A stretch of 64,000 nucleotides of DNA from Hypomyces perniciosus (lineage: Eukaryota > Ascomycota > Sordariomycetes > Hypocreales > Hypocreaceae), in NCBI GenBank assembly GCA_008477525.1, contig SPDT01000004.1, positions 2,108,001-2,172,000 on the forward strand. Direction: 5' to 3'. A program made the position numbers and the translations under genes. Of the stretch, positions 35,468-44,487 are shown piece by piece. Every line of letters starts with the position of its first letter. Within the stretch, counting starts at the first letter, position 1. The notes under the pieces are model-generated. The model saw only the letters and a program-made list of their open reading frames with translations, ran no database searches and was not told the DNA's origin.

Positions 35468-35918
35468 GGACCAGGTCTGATACTGTTTACATCAGGTGCC
35501 ACAGGATTCCCGGATGGCGCGGTACTACCGAGGCGATGTTTTTGCGGGAGAACGGCTTGCTGAACTTTGACTGGCTTACGATTTCAAAATATCTATCTAG
35601 CAACGGAGTTAGGAGAGGCCACAAGGAGTCTGATATCGAATAGAAATGTAAGTACTTAACAGGCTAGTAGTAGCTGACGAGGCTACCCCAAACAGCTACA
35701 TTGGTGATGGGGAAGCAACTGAGGCCGCGTTCGATGAAGAAGGATATTTTAAGACTGGAGATCTCGCCAACCTCAAGGATTGCGAATATATATTTGCCGG
35801 CCGAGAAACTACTGGCTGTGAGTTTCATACACCTTATCTCATAAAGGATGAAGAAGAGTTGCCGCGTACGGTATCTGGGAAGCCTATAAAGAGACAAATT
35901 ATTAAGGACAGCTTTTAA
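35468..35918 (+). pseudogene. AMP-forming acyl-CoA synthetase (ligase) remnant
   Basis: Three conserved pieces survive in different frames and with gaps. The first, LILFTSGATGFPDGAVLPRR near 35476-35535, is the AMP/ATP-binding P-loop motif of the ANL superfamily. The second, EEGYFKTGDLANLKDCEYIF near 35736-35796, contains the TGD motif and hinge. The third, LPRTVSGKPIKRQI near 35862-35903, contains the catalytic C-terminal Lys (SGKxxK). About 300 residues between the first two are deleted. The family makes acyl-CoA through an acyl-adenylate; the closest feel is malonyl-CoA or medium-chain acyl-CoA synthetase. Confidence 0.75.
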
Positions 35919-36390
35919 GAGTATAGATAGATTACTATCCTAAATTGCTATCCAAAGGTTTAATAACTGCTAATACCTATGTAAGGGCAATTTAAGTCGT
36001 AATTAAGTTGTAGCATTAATTATCCCCTGTGAGTAATAAAATAAAAGACCTGATATATAGGGCTCACCGGCTATTCGTCACAATCACTCCCTCCTAAGCA
36101 AACGCTCCTTGATTAGCCTACTGTTAATCACAGATCAACAGTTAGAGGGTTCATATGTGGATTGGAAATGATTGAATTCGACACACTTGCTGATCCCAAG
36201 TTAGGTGGGAAAAGCTGCTACCTGAATACATGAAAACCAGATAACAAATTGATCTTGACTAGATAGTCTATCTGTCATTGATATTGTCCTTGATTTGCGG
36301 ATCCGGCTGTTGTTGCCAGCTGTGGCTCGGAATGAATGAATGTTCGTTGGAATAAACGGAGCCCGTGTTCACAGAGCCCAACAGGCCTGC
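35919..36390. other. Intergenic, no gene seen
   Basis: This is a mixed, partly AT-rich stretch between the ligase relic and the HET-like gene end. No feature was recognised. Confidence 0.45.
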
Positions 36391-37850
36391 TCACTCAAAC
36401 CAGTAATATTGCACACCCTCCATGTTCTTACCTTGACTTATCGGCTTCAAGGGAGAATTAGTCAAGAGCCCAGCTCTCGAAAGTCGTGGGCTGGTGCTAA
36501 TAGCCACATTGTCTTTGACTTTGAATGCACAATTCGACAACAATTTAGCATTTTGTGGACCCAACCGCTCGCGTAGACGGTTGACGGTTACATCTTCTAC
36601 TTTGGCCGCGCACTTTTTCACTAACCAGTGACGGTAATCCTGTTCCAGTTGCATGAAGCTGTCATTTCCGAATTCATAGTCGAGATAGGATGATGGAGTG
36701 AAGACTGTCAAGCGCTCTGAGACAACGTCTGTAATAGCCTCTTTGGCAGAGGAATGATAGATGCAGGTTGCCGTTGATTCTCCAATCTGACATGTCCCAA
36801 CCAAGAGCGGCTGACCATCAGCGATAGTGTCGCAAATCTGACGGGCCCCTTCGCTGCATTCCTGTTCGGGAGCACCCTCGGAAATCCAAAAGCTGTTTAG
36901 AAATGTTGGCCATTCACTTTGCTCACGTAGCCATTGCTCTAGTTTGTTGATAATCTCCGAAAGTTCATCTAGTGATTCCAATTGCCGCCGCATGGAGAGC
37001 GCAACGAGAACTTCTAGAATGTCCATGTCCTTGTCCATCCATAGCTCGCGGATAAGGTGTTGGAGTCGAGTCAGAGGGTTACTGTCGTTTTTCATTTTCT
37101 CATAGAAGGCGTCTCCAAACTTGTGGCTCTTAAAACTCCAGACAAGTCCTTGGACTGCCAGTTTCCCTTCGAGCACAACAGCCTGGTCTCCTAGGCAAGA
37201 TTGAGTCCGAAACCTTTCTCGGAGTACGCGTGTCGCCGCCACATCACGCAAAGTCATGTCGGTATCCAGTAGCCATGACGCTAGCCGGTGAGATCTCTCC
37301 TTGCCAGTTGTGACCCAGGAGAATAAGGTGCTCAGGTCACCATTAGACAAGGCCAATCCGATAGCACACGCGGAAAATCCGAGATTTTGTCTCACGGCTT
37401 CATCCGTGTCAATTCTCTGGCTATAGCCCATGATATTGGCCAGGATTTCGAGCTTCTCTTTCACATATCTGCACTTCTTGCCATCGAGAACGCCTAGCGC
37501 AGCAGACATCGTCATCCCTTGGTTGTATGATTCACTCTGCACACTATAAAGGGGAGGGTCAGAGTTGATCGTTTCGGAGGGACAAAGGTTTGAGGAACTT
37601 GCCTTGACAGAGGAAGAGAAGGCCTTTCCGGTACACTGTGTCTCTGGCTAAACAGGTCTACCACAACCCGCACAATTTCCGGAGTGAGCGGCATCATATG
37701 CGCTATACCAAATATATCGCTAGAAGATAGGATCCATTCTCCGGGTACGTTTTGGGGCTGGTGATGTGCATCGATCTTTTGGCTGTACGTGTTTGTGAAC
37801 TCTGTCCATATCTTGTCCTTGTTCGCGAAGTCCCATCCAACCATATACAA
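36391..37850 (-). CDS. HET-like (heterokaryon incompatibility) protein, C-terminal part
   Basis: Exon 37543-36391 continues an upstream exon (37850 or higher to 37603) across a 59-nt GC-AG intron (donor GCAAGT, acceptor TTTATAG), which gives the in-frame join PLSS-VQSESYNQG. The C-terminal 380 residues, with ILANIMGYSQRIDT and NLGFSACAIGLALSNGD, look like the region that follows the HET domain in large Eurotiales HET proteins, which act in allorecognition-linked cell death. The HET domain itself is not visible upstream; frames at 37906-37703 overlap without a clean join, and above 37910 there is only non-coding sequence. The gene is therefore either truncated at the 5' end or begins near 37844. 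It diverges from the membrane protein gene at 38415. Confidence 0.45.
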
Positions 37851-38414
37851 TAGTTGTGGGCGGCAAAGGCGAAGCCGCGCTCCAGGATACCAAGTGGCAC
37901 ATTCATGACCTAGATACTGCCCCTGATTTGGCCCTCAACTCTCTGTTGAACCAGTATACGGCAAGGGCTCTTATCCTTCTCCTGGACGCAGCGATACGAA
38001 ATTGCAACATACTTCTCCATGGGATCCGTTAATTATATGACTACTACATGTTGAAAAGGGGCAGTTACCCATGAAGTATCTGTACAATGAGGGGGCAGGG
38101 GTCAATCTAGCAGTTAGGCATAAGTAAGGGCACTCTGCCCATCTCGTCTTGATAGGGTTAATGGACTTGATCATACATTTTATCACTACAATTGAAAAAT
38201 AGTTGATGTTATCTCTCTACTGGGACATTCCAACCGTATATGACTATCGATATTATCAATACCATCAATAGGGTAGACCAAGGCTACCCGTAGCTTTGCC
38301 AAGAGGTTTGGGTTTTCATGCGATACACTTGAGATCTATCCGTCATTTTAATGTGTATTGTCAAGAAGGTCAAGCGCGCAACCTCCTCTCCCCCCTTTGT
38401 CCGATTGAAGACGT
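37851..38414. other. Intergenic region between the HET-like gene and the membrane protein gene
   Basis: The two flanking genes are divergent, so promoters are expected here. A possible lost HET N-terminus cannot be recognised in this stretch. Confidence 0.4.
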
Positions 38415-39488
38415 ATGGTCTCGTGGCATTATGTATCTGGCAACAGGTTAACCCAAAAGCAGCCCAGTTTAATGCTATACAACTTGTCAAGCAAAGTGAC
38501 CACAACGGAGCTGGCTGGATGGTTCACTCGCTGGCTGAAAGCACAAAACTTCCATCAAGTCCACCGCAAGATATATTGGGATGTGGATAATGAGCCAGTT
38601 CCGAGGGTCGCAGCTCTATGGATAGCGCTGATCGTTGGCATTGCTTGCAATGGGATTCTGGTAGCCCTCACCGTGCTAGCCGGTGACTGGTGGGGATTTG
38701 CGAATGCCATGGCAATGGTTGTGTCTGTCGTCGTCCGAGTTGTGCTTGTACGGCAGAACCGTGCTGGAATTGACATGGCAGTCACGAAGCATACCAATAA
38801 CCTAGAGCGCCGTTCGACCAAGGTCATCGTTATGATGGACGACTCCAAAGTCGTTACTATAGACGCCCCTAGCAGTTTGATAGGGCCAGTCTTCGCACAG
38901 AATCTACAAGTCCCTAACTCTAGCATCTATGCATTGGCACGATGGGTGGGTTGGGCTGCCTTTGCGGTTCATGTGATCAGTATTGGCATGGCTTCGCTGA
39001 TAACACAGATATACACAGTAATTCTGGTATTAGCCTCGACTGTGTTGACTGTCTCCAAGTTGGGTTGTGGTGACTGGAAGTTGCGGAAACACATTGCGTC
39101 TGAAATGGTGAAGCAAAGACAGATTCCTGAACTTGGCCAGCAGGGTATTATGGGAGCGCCATGCCAGATTTCTTCAAAGCTGAAGGCGTTCTGCTCAGAA
39201 TACCCCATTAGTTACGAAGATTCGCATAGAGGGAAAAAAGAGGAAGGCGAGCCCAGGAAACTGACCGAACGTCGTCAAGGCCTCTATGTGTGGCTAAATC
39301 TTACTGACGATGAACTGGATGCCGTGAAAGCATGGAATCTAGTCCCCCGTCAGTATGCTGAAAATGACGAAACAAAGAAGAAACGGAGCGCAAACAGAGA
39401 GACGAATGAGAAGGTGGAGCCTAATGAGAAGTGGTGGCAGGAGTACTGGCAGAAAAGAAAGGTGTTTGAGGAGCGGCACGGTGGGTAA
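38415..39488 (+). CDS. Fungal membrane protein of unknown function, next to HET-like gene
   Basis: An intact single-exon frame of 357 residues has two hydrophobic pairs. The first is at about residues 65-112 (VAALWIALIVGIACNGILVA, then WWGFANAMAMVVSVVVRVVLV), the second at about 175-220 (ARWVGWAAFAVHVISIGMAS, then IYTVILVLASTVLTVS). The C-terminal 120 residues are charged and cytosolic-looking, with WLNLTDDELDAVKAWNLVP. I do not recognise a named family, though four-helix proteins of this kind are common in Eurotiales genomes and often lie near HET genes. An upstream Met at 38415 starts the longest frame; a later start cannot be excluded. Confidence 0.65.
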   Translation: MVSWHYVSGNRLTQKQPSLMLYNLSSKVTTTELAGWFTRWLKAQNFHQVHRKIYWDVDNEPVPRVAALWIALIVGIACNGILVALTVLAGDWWGFANAMAMVVSVVVRVVLVRQNRAGIDMAVTKHTNNLERRSTKVIVMMDDSKVVTIDAPSSLIGPVFAQNLQVPNSSIYALARWVGWAAFAVHVISIGMASLITQIYTVILVLASTVLTVSKLGCGDWKLRKHIASEMVKQRQIPELGQQGIMGAPCQISSKLKAFCSEYPISYEDSHRGKKEEGEPRKLTERRQGLYVWLNLTDDELDAVKAWNLVPRQYAENDETKKKRSANRETNEKVEPNEKWWQEYWQKRKVFEERHGG

Positions 39489-39566
39489 ACGAACATATAG
39501 GGTTGATTATAAATTGAGTCGCATCGTGGATAGCATGAGGCCGGAGAGACACTAGAAGATATTTTC

Positions 39567-40771
39567 TTATCCCTGTTCTGCGGACTTTGCGACGACGCTT
39601 TCTGGTACCTCGATTCGTTCAAGGATTGCCGGGTCTTCCTGAAACTCATCACTCTGGATGATGTCCTTCACCACCCACAGGACGCTTCGCTCGACTACGA
39701 TAACTCGGCCATTCGGTTCGACTGCGGAGGTGAGTACGCGCGCTAGATATTCCAATATAGTCTGCAGTCTTCGAAGTCTGCCTTCTCGTGACGACGACCG
39801 CACAACGCCGACTCCTTGCGCAATCATAGCCGGCATGTAGGTGGGTTGGACAGCAGGCTCATCAATAGACCCATCAACGTTGAGAGAGTATATGAGCGAA
39901 CGTTTCGTTTTGTCATCAAGGCCTTGCCAGGCCGAGTCGTACAGCTCCGCCGTATCTGAATCACTGACCCCACCCATGCAGAGCAATCTCATCAGGGCAC
40001 GATCCTCTGGGTTTCGAACATCGAGCGATCTAAATCCCCCTTCAATAAGCATCCTGCTGCGCCGGGTCAGGATCACATCATAGCCTTCACGTAACCCTCG
40101 TTCGCCTGAGATAATACCCAATGTCACCTCGTGCACGTTTCGGTACGCGTATTCTCCGCCTGTGCGAGCTGGCCAATGTTGAACTCGGCACCAAGCCGTA
40201 TGCCGCGTATGACGTTGGCTTTGTCTGCTGGCGGAAGACGGTCAAGACACGGGACGAGGCCAATGTCGACAGCTTTGAGAAGGATAGCGTCATGGTTCAG
40301 GGCCGAGATGTCTTCACCCGTCTTGGAGTAGCAGTCGGCCGCGAGCTGGGGATCTTTCCGCAGGTCATTGATTACTATGTAGGTAACCAGAGCGTAGAGA
40401 TCGGTTGGGGTTTGAAGCCCTTCTGCGAAGACGTCCCGAAGCCAATCGAAGGACTGGCGCGCGAGTAAACATGGATCTGGCTGCGTTCCCGTGAAGGTTT
40501 TGTAGTGATTACGATGGATCCATCGGAGAGAAAGAACACTGACGTGCGTGCGGTTGACTTCGTCATATTGGGTTCCAAAGAGAATCTGGGATGGGGACAA
40601 AGTAGATGAGCAAACATTGGATTGTTCAGATATTGAGTAAGCACGCTTTAGTCGATCCAGTTCATGCGGGAATTCATTATAAACTTGACGTAGGAGTTCA
40701 TCATCACTTGCACTGAAGAACAACTCCGTGTTAATGGAATGACGCCGAAAGACTGATGTGAATGTCGCCAT
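39567..40771 (-). CDS. Hypothetical protein, conserved-looking, unknown function
   Basis: Two frames are joined by a possible 41-nt intron (40106-40146, donor GTACCG, acceptor CTCAG), giving 387 residues with exact phase; exons are 40771-40147 and 40105-39567. A 1-nt frameshift at the same place is an alternative, because the bases just downstream in the other frame (EYAYRNVHEV) also look protein-like. The start at 40771 (MATFTSVFRRH) is chosen over the longer frame to 40876 because the extra part is low quality. The protein is soluble and mixed helical, and contains EGYDVILTRRSRMLIEGGF. I recognise no domain. Expression cannot be judged from sequence. Confidence 0.5.
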
Positions 40772-41286
40772 TGCTATACCTCGTAGACTTGGGCTCTTAA
40801 GGTGTAAGAGAGAGGGAGGAAGAGAAGCCACGTGACTGACCATTGCGACAGATCCAGGTATCTGCGGGAGCCCCAAGCTGATTCAGACCAACGATATTGC
40901 CTCTCGACATATCCTCTTAGTCCAGAAGAAAGGGGAAAGGGTTGCATATTCGTACATATTCAGCATTGTGTGGAAGATGGTATTTACCTATTCGTACAAC
41001 ATGGGACATACACTCCATGTCCGTCGCCAGCCAAAAGTGGTGCTACAGATCAAAGGACCAAATGCGTCTTCCTCCCCCTTTTTTTACAGAATGAGCAGGT
41101 GATGATGATGCTGATGAGAAAATGCACACGCACACGCACACGCATAAACGCCCGCCTGTCCAGATCTTTGTCTCCTTTTGGTTTGTACGTTATCACAGGA
41201 CACATTCCCACCCTCGGTCATGTTACATCCTCTCCATGGGATTTGTCGTTTCGTTATATTTCTTTCTCTCCTTCAGTTTGTCCTTT
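40772..41286. other. Intergenic, with a CACACG repeat
   Basis: This holds the 3' region of the stomatin-like gene and the promoter of the minus-strand gene below it. A short CACACG-type repeat lies at 41124-41145 and a T-run near 41079. The long plus-strand frame across it (40832-41470) is a shadow. Confidence 0.5.
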
Positions 41287-42570
41287 TCATTTCTTCGCCC
41301 TGGTTTGGTTGAAGCTTTCTAATACCTTGTCTTTTACCCCGGAATTGCTGATTTCTCCAGCAACATCTTCTGATGACGATGAGGTGGCGCTCTGCTCTGC
41401 TTGGCCGCTAGATGGTGTGGTGAGGTGCCTTGCCATGGCTTTCGCTTGGGCCTCACCGACCTTGCCGTAAACACTCAAGCCGGTGGCAATCATACCGCTG
41501 ATGTCGCCAACGTTGCCTGGAACCACCACAGCCGTACTCTCCTTGGCAAGCTTGCTGAAAGCATCGACATACTTCTCTGCAATAGTCAGGCTCATGGCAC
41601 CCTGAGCGCCATGAGCACCCTTTAGGATACTACCAGCCACAGCATCGATACCCTCGGCAGTAGCCTTAGCCTTGAGCAGGATAGCCTCGGCCTCACCATC
41701 CGCCTCGTTGATTCGCTCGGCGCGAAGAGCTTCCGAGGCCAGGATGACACTCTGCTTCCTACCCTCGGCGATGTTGATGGCGCTCTGGCGCTGACCCTCA
41801 GACTCGAGAATCTCGGCGCGCTTGGAGCGCTCGGCGGTGACCTGGCGATGCATAGCTTCGACAACGGCGCCTGGGGCGTGGATGTCTCGAATCTCGTAGC
41901 GCAAGCAGGTGACGCCCCATGCTTCGGCGGCGTCGTTGATGGCGGCAGTGATGTTGGTATTCAGAGCGGCACGTTCCTTGAGAACATGGTCGAGGGTGAG
42001 TTGACCGATTTCAGAGCGCATTGTGGTTTGGGCGAGTTGGGAGATGGCATACTCGGCATCTTCGACACCGTAACTAAAGTCCAAGGCAAAGTGTGAGCAT
42101 TGTTCCACAGTCCAGTGTGAGAGATAGAAGAATAGGATTCAAAGAACTCACCTTGCCTTGTAGGCATCAAACACACGCGTGAACAGCACACCATCCAGCT
42201 CCAGCGTCACATTATCCGCCGTAATGGCGCTCTGACTAGGAATCTCAATAGCCACCTCCTTCAAGCTCTTGACATAGGCAATGCGATCAATCACCGGCGC
42301 AAGAATCGCCAATCCCGGTTCCAATATTCGATTGAACTTTCCCATGCGCTCGACTATCCATGCCGTCTGCTGCGGCACGAAGCGTACAATCGTGTTGGCG
42401 GGCAACCTCGGCTTCTGGAAGTACGACGGCAATGGCCCGCCAGCGAGGCTGCCACCGGAGAAGCTGGCGGGGAGGAGGGTGCGAGATGATGTCGAGAAGG
42501 AGAGACGGAGTTGTGATTGCAGCAGGGTCGGCCTCGCCCTCAGGGCAGCCCTTATCGGCAATGATGACAT
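41287..42570 (-). CDS. Stomatin-like mitochondrial protein (SPFH/prohibitin family)
   Basis: Exons 42570-42152 and 42073-41287, joined by a 78-nt intron (GTGAGT...TTTAG), give 401 residues. The N-terminus (RAALRARPTLLQSQLRLSFS and on) is rich in Arg and Ser with no acid, a mitochondrial presequence. The SPFH domain follows: NTIVRFVPQQTAWIVERMGK, then LEPGLAILAPVIDRIAYV, ending in the coiled coil RQVTAERSKRAEILESEG with AEGRKQSVILASEA. The family (SLP2 in animals) forms ring-like scaffolds on the inner mitochondrial membrane, bound to cardiolipin and prohibitins. The C-terminus is Ser-rich and variable. It is intact and divergent from the Mms2 gene, with 486 bp between the starts. Confidence 0.9.
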
Positions 42571-43056
42571 GGTGTCTCTATGTCGTGTGTGCGGTGCGAT
42601 TCGGTGCTTTGCGTTGATTCTGATCTGCAAGTTCGCCTGATTATAGACTCAACCAGGAAATTGATATGTGAAGAAGTCACCAACTAAAAAGCCAGAACGG
42701 GAGGGAGGGAAAAGGGAAAAGTGAAGAAAGAAAGGCGAGTTAGGATCGTGAGGTGAGAGGTGATGACGATTCGTCTTGTAGAAAATGCGAGACAGCTTGC
42801 TTGTTCGGAAGGAAGAGGAGCTTCCCCAGAGCTTTCCACAATCCCGATATTTACCCGTCCTATTATTTACCGGCCCATGACGGACACTTCAACGCTTCAG
42901 CGGGGCGGTGGAAGTAAATCTGCCCCGCGTCCCCTTCTGTCTTCTGTCTCGTATAAGCCACCCGCCTCAAACATTCAACAACTCTGGTATTTTGACACCG
43001 CGACTCGACGACTCCACGCTCCGATATCGCGCTCGCGTATTCACCAGAACGCAGCC
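42571..43056. promoter_or_regulatory. Shared promoter region of the stomatin-like and Mms2 genes
   Basis: Divergent starts lie at 42570 and 43057. A purine-rich stretch at about 42690-42740 is the only notable element. A frame starting at 42760 runs in phase into the Mms2 gene, but the extra part does not look like protein and the family starts at 43057. Confidence 0.5.
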
Positions 43057-43814
43057 ATGACCGCAAAGGTCCCCCGCAATTTCCGCCTGCTGGAGGAGCT
43101 CGAGAAGGGCGAAAAGGGCCTCGGAGCTGAGGCCTGCAGTTACGGCCTGGAGGATGGAGAGGACTTGCTCATGACGAACTGGAACGGCACCATTCTCGGA
43201 CCTCCTCATGTGAGAATGCTCCCCCCTCTTGATCCATCTTTGAAGATGCCTGTAGTTGTCTTATCAGACACCGCAGCGAGAGTGCCGGGGCCGTGAGGCA
43301 CAAACACTCAATGCGCGCGAGAGATGGCTCTGACCAGAAACTGGAGGGAAAGAATCGCAATAGCTAACAGTCTTCTTCTTCTTCTCCGCCTCCTTAGTCC
43401 GTCCACGAAAACCGCATCTACAGCGTCAAAATGCACTGCGGCGAAATGTACCCCGACGAGCCACCCACCATCCAGTTCGTCAGCCAAGTCAACCTGCCCT
43501 GCGTCAACCCCCGCAACGGCGTCGTCGACCCCAAGCAACTCCCCTGCCTCGCCCAGTGGAAGCGCGAAAACACCATGGAGACGGTCCTGATTGAGTTGCG
43601 CAGGTGAGTTTTCCTCCTTGATTACTTTCGTTTGGGCTTGGTTGTCAAGTCTTCTCTCTCTATGCTCAGTCCGGCACATTCGTCCTATCTGCCTCGACAT
43701 ACAGCGGAATTACCTGGGGGGAAGCTGAGCTAACACTTTGTCAATTCTAGATATATGGCCTCCCCCTCCAACAAAAAGATTCCCCAACCCCCCGAGGGCT
43801 CGACGTACTCATAA
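43057..43814 (+). CDS. mms2: Ubiquitin-conjugating enzyme variant Mms2
   Basis: Three exons (43057-43209, 43398-43603, 43751-43814) give 140 residues, the normal size. The protein begins [20 protein letters not shown] and contains the UBC core ([33 protein letters not shown]). At the place where active E2 enzymes carry the catalytic Cys it reads [18 protein letters not shown] without the usual HPN-x7-Cys, as in all Uev proteins. Mms2 pairs with Ubc13 to build Lys63-linked ubiquitin chains on PCNA in error-free DNA damage tolerance. Both introns are GT-AG (GTGAGA and GTGAGT donors). It is intact. Confidence 0.95.
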
Positions 43815-44487
43815 ACACGGTCATATCTCAGAGGGGAGACAGTATTAGAACAGAGAGCACTTTAGAGTCCAGCATCATACACGAGTTCAGGGATGCTGAG
43901 GAGAGAGAGAGAGAGGAGAAAGCAAACAAGCATCGCACTTGTGGAGCCGTGTCTGCGTCAGTACCCGCATCATCAAGACCTCATAACTGCAAAACCATCA
44001 TCCACATTAGTCTTACGTAGCACAGACACGAGCCCAACACTATTCCATTTTCTTTGTTTTTCGGTAGCACAAAATCATCGTCTTCGTTCAAATCGTCCGT
44101 ACCATTGTCCAGAAAATATTAAGTACATGAGTGTGCCATGATCGTCGTCACATATAAACAGGGTCCTCCTAACACCTAAGCCTCACACCATTCCAACATT
44201 ATTACCCTTCCCTGGCTCAGACTCCAATAGGCGCTCTGGTCTATCCTAGTAAGCCTCCCAACCCACGGCTAATGCAAGAGCAAAAACAAAGCAAAACTCT
44301 GGTGTCGTTCCGGGTATCAAGCAATATTACCGGTAAAAAGAAATACTATGGTCCGTATATACCAAGGATCCGGTATCCAGATGCGAATAATAGAAATGAT
44401 CCGAAAATCTGTAGCTCATATGGCGATTATAGTGGTAGTGGTAATAGTAATACATGGCGCATCGTATCGAGAATTATTTCGTATTGT
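43815..44487. other. Intergenic between convergent genes
   Basis: This holds the 3' ends of the Mms2 gene and of the minus-strand gene ending at 44488. A GAGAGAGAG run lies near 43902-43914. No gene seen. Confidence 0.5.

Noticed and set aside
35919..36060. Possible continuation of the acyl-CoA ligase
   Set aside because: The C-terminal SGKxxK motif is followed directly by a stop at 35916-35918 and AT-rich DNA, so the relic ends there.
40121..40468. Plus-strand frame of 115 residues
   Set aside because: Opposite strand of the unknown gene at 39567-40771, whose protein has better codon pattern.
43308..43700. Minus-strand frame with long Arg and Val runs
   Set aside because: It is the shadow of the second exon of Mms2, which matches the family exactly.
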